DNA of 64,000 nucleotides, taken from assembly GCA_963720375.1 (NCBI GenBank), contig CAVRFM010000010.1:1-64000 (forward strand), given 5' to 3'. Position numbers and translations under genes: made by a program. The notes beneath the pieces were generated by a model that saw only the letters and a list, made by a program, of their open reading frames with translations, was not told the origin of the DNA and searched no databases. How positions within the stretch are numbered: the stretch's first letter is position 1; every line of letters starts with the position of its first letter. The DNA comes from JAPLHP01 sp963720375. GTDB lineage: Bacteria; Chloroflexota; Dehalococcoidia; UBA2247; RBG-13-53-26. This document shows positions 44,212-52,275 of the stretch, piece by piece.

Positions 44212-44430
44212 TCAAGCAGAATTATCCTGCTTCTTACTCTCGTCCACTGCCTTTTGTGCCCTCGTGGTACGCCTCCACAACCATAACTCCATAACGAGGT
44301 AGAAGGCAGCGATGACATAGCCTACCGCAGCAAAGATATAGGCTGCACGTACCGTCATCACGACAGCAAGGGCAAGCCATGCCACGATCAGGAGTACCCA
44401 AAAGGCGCGTTCTTTAAGTCTTTTCACCAT
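44212..44430 (-). CDS. Small membrane protein, paralogue 1
   Basis: A 72-residue protein with two membrane helices (FWVLLIVAWLALAVVMTVRA; IFAAVGYVIAAFYLVMELWL) and a charged C-terminus (RRTTRAQKAVDESKKQD). It resembles the protein at 45545-45763 in the motif IVAWLxxAxxMTVxA and overall plan. GAGGAGA precedes the ATG. Function unknown. Confidence 0.65.
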   Translation of the reverse strand: MVKRLKERAFWVLLIVAWLALAVVMTVRAAYIFAAVGYVIAAFYLVMELWLWRRTTRAQKAVDESKKQDNSA

Positions 44431-44534
44431 ATTTCTCCTCTCCTGAGTTATCGCATTGTCTCATCAGCGTAGTTGAAGCCCGGAGAGTTGTCAAACACTG
44501 TCATCCCGGATCGCAAGGATAGGGGAGACCACCC

Positions 44535-44672
44535 TTCCAATTCAGGGAAGCGAAACGATGGGAATGCCCGAAGTGCGGTGGAGTGATCTGCTGCCACAAT
44601 GGCATTTGCTTTGACTGCGGGCTGAATGAATTGAAATCCAGAAAAAAGTTATACAGGTGGGAAGACGATTGA
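44535..44672 (+). pseudogene. DUF3795-type zinc-ribbon C-terminal remnant
   Basis: About 40 codons: FREAKRWECPKCGGVICCHN and GICFDCGLNELKSRKKLYRW with a stop after EDD. The paired CxxC zinc ribbon followed by KKLYRWEDD is the usual end of DUF3795 proteins of Chloroflexota and archaea. The rest of the gene and any start codon are missing. Confidence 0.6.
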
Positions 44673-44777
44673 GTCAGGTAAAAGCCGCTGCCAATTCAAG
44701 CACAATCCCCATCCGTTATTCCCGGTGAGCGGGAATAGCGGAGCGAAGTTGGCAAAGAACGATAGATGGAGCAGCCA

Positions 44778-44894
44778 CTATTGCTTTCGATTCGCTGCGG
44801 CTCTCTTTCTCAGCGAGCGAATTTCATAACGCATGACATAATAGATAACGAAAGGTCCCGCCAGTACCAGCAGAAGCATCATCTCCCATTGCAT
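44778..44894 (-). CDS. 38-residue membrane micropeptide
   Basis: MQWEMMLLLVLAGPFVIYYV followed by MRYEIRSLRKRAAANRKQ: one membrane helix and a basic cytoplasmic tail. GGAGG (44906-44902) lies seven bases before the ATG, an ideal site, and the frame ends cleanly. The gene is too short for ordinary gene calling. It sits among other tiny membrane proteins (44212, 45545). Its function is unknown; many such peptides regulate membrane complexes. Confidence 0.6.
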   Translation of the reverse strand: MQWEMMLLLVLAGPFVIYYVMRYEIRSLRKRAAANRKQ

Positions 44895-45050
44895 TTCGGT
44901 TCCTCCTTCCTACACCCCACAATCCGGTTATCAAAACTATGCTATGGATCGCCCTTCGATCCAGACTAACCCTATAGCCACAAAGCCACGATGGACCAGG
45001 TTATCTGCCTGACTGTCAGGATATCCGTATCTACCGACCATCCCACGCCT

Positions 45051-45296
45051 CTAGAATTCACCAGGATGCTGTGCTTCCCTGACCCACCGGCGAGAGAACA
45101 TGATCTTAAAGTTCGCAGGCTTCATCATCGCCTTTATGACCGTCCACATGTCCGGCATGCTCATGCCTGCTCTGATCTTCCAGCGCACCGGTTCGGTGGT
45201 CTCAACCTGCAAGATCAGATAGTCACCCTGGCGCACCATGCCAGTCACCTTGGCCTTGAGCTCCGTCTTCCCCAAGCCTGTTGATCTGAATAACAT
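45051..45296 (-). CDS. Small conserved-looking protein
   Basis: An 81-residue protein: a beta-rich first half (LKAKVTGMVRQGDYLILQVE, TTEPVRWKIRAGMSMPDMWT) and a helical, basic C-terminus (VIKAMMKPANFKIMFSRRW). AGGGGG lies six to eight bases before the ATG. It looks like a real gene, but I can give no function. Confidence 0.55.
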   Translation of the reverse strand: MLFRSTGLGKTELKAKVTGMVRQGDYLILQVETTEPVRWKIRAGMSMPDMWTVIKAMMKPANFKIMFSRRWVREAQHPGEF

Positions 45297-45397
45297 CCTT
45301 TTCCCCCTGTGATAGAATTGGAGCTATTAAATTTGCTTACTACTAACTATTAGCATTATACCAATTAAATGAAGGGTTGTCAATACATAATGCAGTA

Positions 45398-45550
45398 GTG
45401 AAATACCTTTATAAGATAGCCACTGAGTGGCCCGACGAGATACCGCCGCAGAGGCTGCAGGAGTACAGTGCCAAGATGACAAGCTTAAGGCAGAAACTGA
45501 AGCTCCAGGGCCTTTCGATCTCCAGCAGTGCAATAGCAGTCCGGTTATGA
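45398..45550 (+). CDS. Possible 50-residue protein
   Basis: The frame from GTG reads KYLYKIATEWPDEIPPQRLQ and EYSAKMTSLRQKLKLQGLSI, then SSSAIAVRL and a stop. The amphipathic pattern looks coding, but the ribosome site is poor, and it overlaps the end of the opposite-strand membrane protein gene by six bases. It may be a relic. Confidence 0.3.
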   Translation: MKYLYKIATEWPDEIPPQRLQEYSAKMTSLRQKLKLQGLSISSSAIAVRL

Positions 45551-45763
45551 TTGGCCGGAGGGGCCCTTCTTCTCTTTCTCAGCGAGTGCCTGCTTTATGC
45601 GCTTTTCCCGCCTCCACCGCCGCACCTCGATCCAGAGAAGGAAGGCGAACATGGCATAAGCGACGATAGCCAGGAAGATATTGAGGTTTCGCGAGCTCTT
45701 TTCCTTACCAGTAAAGGCTTGCACAGTCATAAAGATAGCCACAACCAGCCATGCCACGATCAT
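45545..45763 (-). CDS. Small membrane protein, paralogue 2
   Basis: A 72-residue protein with two helices (MIVAWLVVAIFMTVQAF; NIFLAIVAYAMFAFLLWIEV) and a charged tail (RRWRREKRIKQALAEKEKKG). It matches the protein at 44212 in topology and the IVAWL..A..MTV.A motif. The real start may lie upstream because the ATG is inside the first helix, but no better codon is seen. Confidence 0.6.
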   Translation of the reverse strand: MIVAWLVVAIFMTVQAFTGKEKSSRNLNIFLAIVAYAMFAFLLWIEVRRWRREKRIKQALAEKEKKGPSGQS

Positions 45764-45957
45764 AAAGAGCCGAAAGGTGTTGGCCCCACTTCTCTGACGT
45801 CTGGTCCTATTCGGGTCTGCTTTGCGGTGATTTCAACATCGTGAACTTCAACTACCCAGTCTCGATGTTCTCAGCGTAACGGAAGCTGAGTTGAATGTCA
45901 ATAATGATGGTAATAGAACTATACGGAGGCCAAGAAGAAGGATGTTGACTATGGTGG

Positions 45958-46996
45958 CTAATGATAAGGGCATTGGGGATCAGGGCCAAGGTAATCGTCA
46001 CTGCCTTCAGCCCGCGCATAGGCCAGCGCTATCGCCCGGCAGCCCCGGCATACCGGCCAGTAGCGGCATGAATGGCAGCCGCCGCGATAATCATCTCTGG
46101 TCCTCAGTGACCACAGCACCGGCGATTCCGCCCAAAGCTTGCGGAAAGAGTCCTTTTTGATATTCCCGATGGGCAAGTCCATGCGCCGGCAGGGCATTAC
46201 CGTACCATCAGACATGATGGTCACACCGAAGACGCCCGCAGCACAACCACCCATCGGCATATCCGTCTGAGGGATATCGCCATCCATTTCAGCAATAACA
46301 GCCAGAGGGTCGCGAGAGGTAACTTTAATCTTGCTGCTTCTCCTGTACCGGCGCAATTTATCATAGAAGAGGGCTACCTCCTCGCGGGTCAATGCCTCAG
46401 CTCATAAGCGCCTTCCCTCTGCCGGAAGGGACCAGCCGCGAAAAGGCGATGCCACTCACCCCCAGATCTTCAGCCACATAGACCAGTTCACCAACCTCGG
46501 CCATATTGAGCCTGGAAACAGTGAGGTTGATATTGGTCTCAACACCTTCACCCACCAGGTTCCTGATACCTTCCAGGGCACGCTGATAAGACCCCTGCCC
46601 TCTCAAGCTATCATGTGTGGCCTCGAGTCCATCAAGGCTGATCTGCACATCAGCCACCTGCGCCTTCTTTAGTCGCTGGGCTCCCAGACGGCCTATGAGC
46701 GTCCCGTTGCTCATCAGCGATATGGAGAACCCGCATCCAAATGCATAGCCCAGCACCGCAAACAGGTCGTCGCGCAGCAGCGGCTCGCCACCGGTAAAAT
46801 GAAGGCTGGGCGATATGTTCATGTTATAATCCACCGCCCAGCTTTCGACTGTTGCTCGTATGCTGCTGATCACCCCGCAGATTTCCTCATAGTTCATCTC
46901 CGACACCGCTCCCGATTGATAGCAGTGCCGACAGGCCAGATTACACTTCTCTGTGAGATGGAACTGAACAAAGAAATCAAACGGGGTACCTTTCAT
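45958..46996 (-). pseudogene. Radical SAM/SPASM enzyme, one frameshift
   Basis: About 345 residues when restored. CNLACRHC (about 18-25) binds the radical-generating 4Fe-4S cluster; FTGGEPLLRDDL and QISLDGLEATHDSLRG are AdoMet-barrel motifs. The SPASM domain has Cys in GGCAAGVFG, VMPCRRM and GGCHSCRYWPVCRGCRA, enough for two auxiliary clusters. Between about 46392 and 46405 one extra base splits it; the other frame continues EALTREEVALFYDKL. Such enzymes modify peptides (sactipeptides, mycofactocin-type, heme-related). A small peptide frame with a good ribosome site and a hairpin lies directly upstream. Confidence 0.8.
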
Positions 46997-47009
46997 TCAC
47001 CAATCCTCT

Positions 47010-47026
47010 GTTGCCAAACCGGCAAC
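47010..47026 (-). promoter_or_regulatory. Intergenic hairpin between peptide and radical SAM genes
   Basis: GTTGCC and GGCAAC form a 6-bp perfect stem with a five-base loop and no T-run, 14 bases before the enzyme start. Such hairpins often lower readthrough or protect the upstream message. Confidence 0.4.
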
Positions 47027-47046
47027 TACTTTCCCTTTCAGGACTT

Positions 47047-47145
47047 TCAAGCGAGGCAATTCCTGACCAGGGCCTTGCTTCCGGCCATTGCCTCCTTGAA
47101 TCCCTCAAAGAATCCGGCTTCATTTTCCTGAGATTCCCGGCTAAT
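47047..47145 (-). CDS. Candidate precursor peptide, apparent ATT start
   Basis: A 32-residue frame: ISRESQENEAGFFEGFKEAM then AGSKALVRNCLA. GGAGG (47158-47154) lies eight bases before the ATT codon, with no other start nearby; an internal ATG would leave only 13 residues. A charged leader-like part, a Gly/Phe core and one Cys near the C-terminus, just ahead of a SPASM enzyme, fit a modified-peptide precursor. The lack of a standard start and of a known family keep this tentative. Confidence 0.35.
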   Translation of the reverse strand: MSRESQENEAGFFEGFKEAMAGSKALVRNCLA

Positions 47146-47404
47146 GGCCTGTCCCTCCTTTATTCAATAATCGTAGGGGACTATTTCTCTCAATCCTTTG
47201 TTTGGCAGCTATGCTACCGTATAAATCTAGGGATGTCAAGGCTTTTGCCTATTTACATAACCAGCGAAACATACTCTGAGGATATAATCAGGGCAGCTAA
47301 GAGCAGATGCATCCTGCAATAGTTCCCATACTGAGTGCTTAGTTGCCAGAAGTAGGGTGTGCAATCTGAGAGGCCGTGACAAACAGCCCTCTAGGCATTC
47401 AGGA
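47146..47404. other. Divergent control region
   Basis: Lies between the peptide/radical SAM genes and the Ntn-like gene. Short open frames on both strands lack support; no other element is recognised. Confidence 0.35.
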
Positions 47405-47433
47405 TCGGGACTACTATACGCATAGTGTATAAT
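47405..47433 (+). promoter_or_regulatory. Promoter of the Ntn-like gene
   Basis: A perfect TATAAT (47428-47433) with a weak -35 (TCGGGA, 47405-47410) at 17 bases, 32 bases before the start; GGGAGG follows at 47454-47459. Confidence 0.5.
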
Positions 47434-47465
47434 GTAACCTCGAATCGGGGTAAGGGAGGTAAAAG

Positions 47466-48198
47466 ATGTCATTTGTGATAACGATATATGTACCGACCGG
47501 CATAGTCATGGCTTCCGACAGCAGGCAGTCGATCACCATCGAGGGAAAAGTCTCCCGACGGGAAGCCTCTGCCCAAGATAGAAACGGTCAGCTCCGACTT
47601 CGTTTACAAGACCTTCCTGCTGCCAAACCAGAGGGTGGGGATCAATACCTTCGGCGATTCCCTCCTGGGGAAGATAAACATAGAGAGCCACATCAAGAGA
47701 TTTGCGGAAGAAGTCCTCGATGAAAGCGACGATGTAACCACCATCCCGCGCAACCTGCTCGACTTCCTCAGGCGGGATTTTCCCCAGGCAGACACGGCAT
47801 TTCATGTAGCGGGCTTCAAAAGAACGGAGAGGAAGAGCATCCCCTACGTCTTCTTCTGTCACGTGGGAAAGGACACCATCCAGAGACAGAATGTTTCCCC
47901 CAACACCGAGAATGTGTTATATGGCGCTACATGGGGCGGGCAGGCGGACATCATCGCCTCGCTGGTGCAGCCGACACCGTCACAGCCGAAGCCGCCTATC
48001 ATCTGGGACGCCATGACCATCCAGGACGCCATTGACTTCGCCATCTATGCGGTGAGGACCACCATTGACACTATGCGCTTCCAGGCCAGGCTGAAGAACG
48101 TCGGCGGCCCGGTAGATGTCCTTTTGATCAGTCCTGACGAAAGGCCGCGCTGGATTCAGAGGAAGGAATTCAGGGGGGAGGGAACCCGGCCCGCATAG
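47466..48198 (+). pseudogene. Proteasome-like Ntn-hydrolase fold protein, one frameshift
   Basis: About 243 residues when restored. The start FVITIYVPTGIVMASDSRQS has the strand pattern of proteasome/HslV beta subunits, but the catalytic Thr that would be N-terminal is not evident. One extra base near 47545-47558 breaks the frame; the other frame reads PDGKPLPKIETVSSDFVYKT and continues through FGDSLLGKINIESHIKRFAE and GATWGGQADIIASLV to the end. Similar stand-alone proteins of unknown role occur in several phyla. The 3' end overlaps a dispersed repeat. Confidence 0.65.
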
Positions 48199-48223
48199 GA
48201 TCTATCTTCGGGGCAGATCACCC
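48177..48223. repeat. Dispersed 46-bp repeat, copy 1
   Basis: GAGGGAACCCGGCCCGCATA and GGATCTATCTTCGGGGCAGA, then TCACCC. It matches 52198-52244 with a few changes and supplies the last codons of the Ntn-like gene. Confidence 0.7.
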
Positions 48224-48294
48224 AGACTGAGGGTTCTGTGTATCAAGCACAGTGGCCCACCATACTGTACGGTATCGAGAACCGCAATCCCCTC

Positions 48295-48470
48295 CTAAAG
48301 GAGCCCAGTAGCTGGTACGGGCACACTATAGATTAGCAGTACCTCATTGCCGGTTACCCTCACCTCTGTCACAAAGCTCTTGGCGAATGACCGTCTATCG
48401 GTTAGAGGACTCTGCTGAGCAGATCTCCCAGGTCTTCCACACATCATCCTTGGCCTTCTCGCAGTATTCC
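48295..48470 (-). pseudogene. Serine recombinase C-terminal remnant
   Basis: The frame ending at 48295 reads LTDRRSFAKSFVTEVRVTGN then EVLLIYSVPVPATGLL, which matches the usual C-terminal end of large serine recombinases (FVKEVKVTGNEVLLTYTxPMP). Just upstream, EDLGDLLSR in another frame continues the similarity. No catalytic N-terminal part exists. The remaining bases of 48199-48636 show no gene. Confidence 0.55.
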
Positions 48471-48636
48471 TTAAAGACCACGACGACACTCGGTCGGTCC
48501 GGTGTGAGAGCATTCTACCTCTTATAAGATATCATCAAAAGATGCCTTCACGTCATTACGCTCTTTGTGCGCCAATTTTTTCTTCCTCCTGCTGCTTTTA
48601 TACCCGATTTTTGCAGCCTGGCTAAGGCAGGAACTC

Positions 48637-49740
48637 TCAGAAATTTGGATTAAGCACTAGTTCTCTATAAATCAGAGGAATAGCCTTGCCAAAAGTTTCC
48701 CTCTTGAATTCGAATCTAACTCTGGCACCAGAACCAATCAGTTCCCGAAACCGACTCTCCACTGAGTTGTCTGGATCTGGATCGAAGACCCAAAAGCGTT
48801 CGATCCTCGTTTCGCCAACTGAACCTAGTGCAAACAGATGTCTGAAGAACATATCGGTCTTGGTGAGCGAGTATCCCGATACGAATATGTTTTCCGCATT
48901 CGACAACTCCGATGCAGCACGTCCCCAGACTCCTGACAAGCCGTCGTCGTGCCCTGCCTTGTTCCAAGTCGGCGGAACAATGACTGGCTCAGGCGCAAAA
49001 TCCTTGTTACTTACACAGTGTCTCATGCCAAGAGACGATAGATCAGGCTTCCTGAGAATGTAGTGAGCACGCCCCACAAAAGGCCCACGGTCATCCTGAG
49101 TCTGCTCACATCTGCCGATATACTCGCCGACTTTCCATGGCACAATCTGCCCACATTTCGCACACCTGAGCCAGTTTACAGAGCCATGCAGTTTCATTAG
49201 TGGAATTGGATTGGGCGCTTCTGGGCTAGACAGACAATAGTCAAATTGAAGTTTATGGAAAGCCAATGCATAATCTAGGGCCAGATCATAGTTGAAGGTA
49301 ATGATAGAACATCTCTGTTCTCTGTCTTTGTTTAGTGCTTTCATCAGCCGAACAAATTGGGTGTACGATTTGGGGGGAAGCACTGAACCCTGTTCGGATT
49401 CATACTCGACTGTCTCCTCAAGAGTCCTGACGATCATCTTCTTCAGAGACACCAGAAGCAATTCTATGTCGTCGGACGGTATATCCGGAAGTCTCTTGAT
49501 CAATCGGGCCATCTCAAAAGTGGCAAAAACTGATTCGATATTGTCCAAGTCAAGTTCTGCTTTCGAATGAACCACTTGAAGCTTGGCGATGGCATTGAAC
49601 ACGCGGTCAAAATCCACCTTCAGTTCGCCTAACTTACCACGCTTCCTCAATCCCTTAGCTTTGTCAAGGAAATCAGCCATTACAGGCGCCCCCGCTTCCT
49701 TCGAGACGCCTGCTCCCAGTATGAATACTATTTCGCTCAT
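48637..49740 (-). CDS. SIR2-domain protein
   Basis: A 367-residue protein of the SIR2-like NAD-binding superfamily. FILGAGVSKEAGAPVMADFL is the NAD-binding GAG(A/V)S loop; ITFNYDLALDYAL and MKLHGSVNWLRCAKCG give the Asn-Asp and catalytic His; two CxxC pairs may bind zinc, and FVSGYSLTKTDMFFRHLF is the C-terminal NAD-fold strand. Proteins of this build are NADases in several phage-defence systems. Neighbours include a recombinase remnant and a Clp-fold protease, so defence is plausible but not shown. Confidence 0.75.
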   Translation of the reverse strand: MSEIVFILGAGVSKEAGAPVMADFLDKAKGLRKRGKLGELKVDFDRVFNAIAKLQVVHSKAELDLDNIESVFATFEMARLIKRLPDIPSDDIELLLVSLKKMIVRTLEETVEYESEQGSVLPPKSYTQFVRLMKALNKDREQRCSIITFNYDLALDYALAFHKLQFDYCLSSPEAPNPIPLMKLHGSVNWLRCAKCGQIVPWKVGEYIGRCEQTQDDRGPFVGRAHYILRKPDLSSLGMRHCVSNKDFAPEPVIVPPTWNKAGHDDGLSGVWGRAASELSNAENIFVSGYSLTKTDMFFRHLFALGSVGETRIERFWVFDPDPDNSVESRFRELIGSGARVRFEFKRETFGKAIPLIYRELVLNPNF

Positions 49741-49802
49741 CTTCTACCCATCTGAGAAATTCCTCTTAGATCAAACACCACATGGCTGCGACATTATAAC
49801 AC

Positions 49803-49840
49803 CTCAACCTCAGCTTGGATACAAAGAGGAAGTCTGCACT
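49803..49840. repeat. Dispersed AGCTTGGATACA repeat, copy E
   Basis: Core CTCAACCTCAGCTTGGATAC with AAAGAGGAAGTCTGCA, between the divergent SIR2 and coiled-coil genes, about 14 kb from the other copies. Confidence 0.65.
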
Positions 49841-49890
49841 CAGTAGACTGACTATCGGCAAAGTGTTACACTGCGGGCAGGGTTCGTCTT

Positions 49891-50277
49891 ATGATAAGAA
49901 GTCAAACAGAGATGGGTGGGGTAGCTGACAAGAAAGAACCAACGGAGGGCGAATACTCACCAACTACTGGTGACCGGTGGGGACTGGAGACAAGGCCATA
50001 CAGGCAGCCTTTGCGCTGGGGTGAGCCTGCTATTCATGAAACAGTAGACGCACAAATCGCCAGCTTAAAAGACCATGTTGAAGGTTCAATGAAACTTGTG
50101 AAGGCAGAGCTAGATGGGCAGGTAGAATTGTTACGCCGGGACATAAAGGACTTGCAGGGCAAGAAGAAGCAAAAAGAGGAGAAGGGCTGGAACCATAAGA
50201 TGATGCTCCTTCAAGAGTTGATTGCACTTGTTACCACAGGGATAGGTATATTGATAGGCACGTTACTGGTAAAGTGA
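49891..50277 (+). CDS. Coiled-coil protein with C-terminal membrane helix
   Basis: A 128-residue protein. A polar N-terminus precedes a probable coiled coil (HETVDAQIASLKDHVEGSMK, LVKAELDGQVELLRRDIKDL), a Lys-rich stretch (GKKKQKEEKG) and a single C-terminal helix (LIALVTTGIGILIGTLLV). Tail-anchored topology with the bulk in the cytoplasm is likely. Family unknown. The start could be the ATG at MGGVADKK. Confidence 0.55.
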   Translation: MIRSQTEMGGVADKKEPTEGEYSPTTGDRWGLETRPYRQPLRWGEPAIHETVDAQIASLKDHVEGSMKLVKAELDGQVELLRRDIKDLQGKKKQKEEKGWNHKMMLLQELIALVTTGIGILIGTLLVK

Positions 50278-50281
50278 ATGT

Positions 50282-50482
50282 TTACGGCACAAGCGAAATT
50301 GTGTCGGTTTCCTGTTCTTCAACTATGGTAGTAATGGGAGGATTAGGGTCTTCAACAAACCTGAAGTTACGTGGTATTGATGACAAGGTGAACACAGTAT
50401 TATAAAAGTGTAAACTGGCTAAATCAGGGAGGTTCTGATAATTGACTACTATGCCCGAATCGTACATTATCTGTTTGGACAT
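50282..50482 (-). CDS. Small protein of unknown function
   Basis: A 66-residue frame from ATG 50482 (MSKQIMYDSGIVVNYQNLPD), chosen because AGAGGG lies six bases before it. The sequence SGIVVNYQNLPDLASLHFYN then FRFVEDPNPPITTIVEEQET looks like a compact beta protein. It is convergent with the coiled-coil gene. No family recognised. Confidence 0.45.
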   Translation of the reverse strand: MSKQIMYDSGIVVNYQNLPDLASLHFYNTVFTLSSIPRNFRFVEDPNPPITTIVEEQETDTISLVP

Positions 50483-50597
50483 TGAAGACCCTCTAATTAT
50501 CAGCAGGAGGATAATCATACCACAAAGCAGGTGTCAATGACTAGACACTGCCTGTTTGCCTAGATGCCCGCTATAGCATATCGTAAGGAGGAGAACC

Positions 50598-51620
50598 TTG
50601 ACACGTTTCATAGAGCTGATTAAGGAAATCCAGAAACAGGAGTCCGCCCGAGTAATTACTTATGTTCTCGCAGATAGGTCGCAGGGGCCTCAGGCAAGTA
50701 TTGCCATGGATGCACTGAGCCTTTTCCATCGTCACTTGGAAGCTATTGGTGATGTGGAGAAGATTGCTTTGTTTCTATACAGCACTGGGGGCGACACCAT
50801 GGTACCCTGGCGTTTGCTGAACTTGATACGTGAATACTGCAAGAGACTGGTGGTGTTGGTTCCCTACAAAGCTCACAGTGCTGCAACGTTGATGTGTCTA
50901 GGTGCCGACGAAATCGTCATGGGCAAGATGTCGGAGTTAAGTCCGATAGACCCGTCCGTGGCAAACGCATTCAATCCATCTCTGCCCGCTCCGCAGGGTG
51001 CTCCGCAGGGTGCGCCGCAAGTGGCTGTCCAGAAGATCCCCATCAGTGTTGAAGATGTCACAGCTTATTTCAGGCTTGCCAACGAGATGGCCGGGTTGAA
51101 TACACCAGAGGGCAAGTTAGGTGCGTTTCAGCAGTTGACAAGCGTGGTTCATCCTCTGGCTCTGGGTAATGTGGAGAGGTCCCATACGCTTATACGTGAC
51201 TTAGCAAAGAAACTGCTAGGACTACACATGGATCTTAGAAAAGATGAGGATCGCAATAAGGCGAGCGAAATAGTAGACATATTGACGCAGAAACTGTATT
51301 CACACCAACACTTGATACCGAGAAAAGAGGCCAGAGACATCATTGGGCTTAATGTAAGATACGCAAGTGGGCAATTGGAATCCTTGATGATGAACCTCTA
51401 TTATGAGTACCGACGGGAGCTAGGAATCGGGGAAATTGTCAATCCTGTTGTCCTACTTGACAACAGGACTGATATGCCAGTTGAGTGGCCAATAGCTAAG
51501 ATCGAAACGCTGGACACTGAAGACAAATTTATATTAAAGGGGAAGATAATAAGATCTCCACAACCCAATCAACCTCCGCTAGTGAACATCGTCGAACAGG
51601 GGTGGGCGAAAGTAAGATGA
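50598..51620 (+). CDS. SDH-family Clp-fold serine protease
   Basis: A 340-residue protein of the serine dehydrogenase proteinase family (SppA/Clp crotonase fold). ALFLYSTGGDTMVPWRLLNL forms the oxyanion strand; LVPYKAHSAATLMCLGADEI carries the nucleophile Ser (about 95); SELSPIDPSV follows. A short linker with repeats (APQGAPQGAPQ) interrupts the middle. The family has membrane-associated or soluble peptidases of poorly known substrate. AAGGAGG is well placed before the TTG start. Its neighbours are small helical proteins that could be partners. Confidence 0.8.
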   Translation: MTRFIELIKEIQKQESARVITYVLADRSQGPQASIAMDALSLFHRHLEAIGDVEKIALFLYSTGGDTMVPWRLLNLIREYCKRLVVLVPYKAHSAATLMCLGADEIVMGKMSELSPIDPSVANAFNPSLPAPQGAPQGAPQVAVQKIPISVEDVTAYFRLANEMAGLNTPEGKLGAFQQLTSVVHPLALGNVERSHTLIRDLAKKLLGLHMDLRKDEDRNKASEIVDILTQKLYSHQHLIPRKEARDIIGLNVRYASGQLESLMMNLYYEYRRELGIGEIVNPVVLLDNRTDMPVEWPIAKIETLDTEDKFILKGKIIRSPQPNQPPLVNIVEQGWAKVR

Positions 51621-51733
51621 ATACTCGTGGTATCGACCAAGACCTGGAGCGGTATCACACAATTGCTTGTTGTGCAAGACGTCCGAGAGAACGATTCTGT
51701 TGCAGCATGGTGTAGTCCCATATTCTATCCCCT

Positions 51734-52129
51734 CTATGGCTTTCCCCCTTGATCTCTCTTGGGGATAAGCGCCTGTTGGATTCTTTCCTGAAGTAACTCT
51801 TTGATAGCCGCAGCAGTAGCTTCAATCATTAGATCAGACAGCGCCTTGGCGACTTGAGTAACCAGCGGATATGCTTGTTTTATAGCATCTTCAGTGACAC
51901 GTCGTATGAATTCTTGTGTGGCCACATAGCTTGCGCCTGCCCTCACATTATTGGCTATTTCCTCTATTTTCGTTTCATCTAGAACTTGATTAGCTACACC
52001 ATCCACTGCAGCCTGAACTGTTGTCTGCATTTCGACCATATACTTATCCCAACTGGATGATACTTGACGTCTTAAGTGTTGTTTCATTGCTTGTTTGGCT
52101 ATCTCCTTAAACTTAGATATATCATCCAC
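51734..52129 (-). CDS. Helical protein of unknown function
   Basis: A 131-residue protein, almost all helix (KFKEIAKQAMKQHLRRQVSS, TKIEEIANNVRAGASYVATQ, EATAAAIKELLQERIQQALI). Heptad-like spacing suggests a coiled coil or helical bundle. No family recognised. It is convergent with the SDH protease gene. Confidence 0.5.
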   Translation of the reverse strand: MDDISKFKEIAKQAMKQHLRRQVSSSWDKYMVEMQTTVQAAVDGVANQVLDETKIEEIANNVRAGASYVATQEFIRRVTEDAIKQAYPLVTQVAKALSDLMIEATAAAIKELLQERIQQALIPKRDQGGKP

Positions 52130-52197
52130 CGTAGCCCCTCCTTAACGATTAGATGGCTACAGCATAAACGCAGATTACACTAATTTGCAAGAGAACC

Positions 52198-52244
52198 GAG
52201 GGAACCCGGCCTGCATAGGATCTGTTTTCGGGGACAGATCACCC
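52198..52244. repeat. Dispersed 46-bp repeat, copy 2
   Basis: Matches 48177-48223. Here GATCTGT (52219-52225) and ACAGATC (52234-52240) make a perfect 7-bp hairpin with an eight-base loop, just after the 3' end of the fibronectin-type lipoprotein gene. Confidence 0.7.
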
Positions 52245-52275
52245 GGCCTGTTTGAACCTCCTTCTGAGGGAGCCA

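Noticed and set aside
47466..48198. True proteasome beta or HslV subunit
   Set aside because: The fold pattern is similar but no processed N-terminal Thr and no hslU neighbour are seen.
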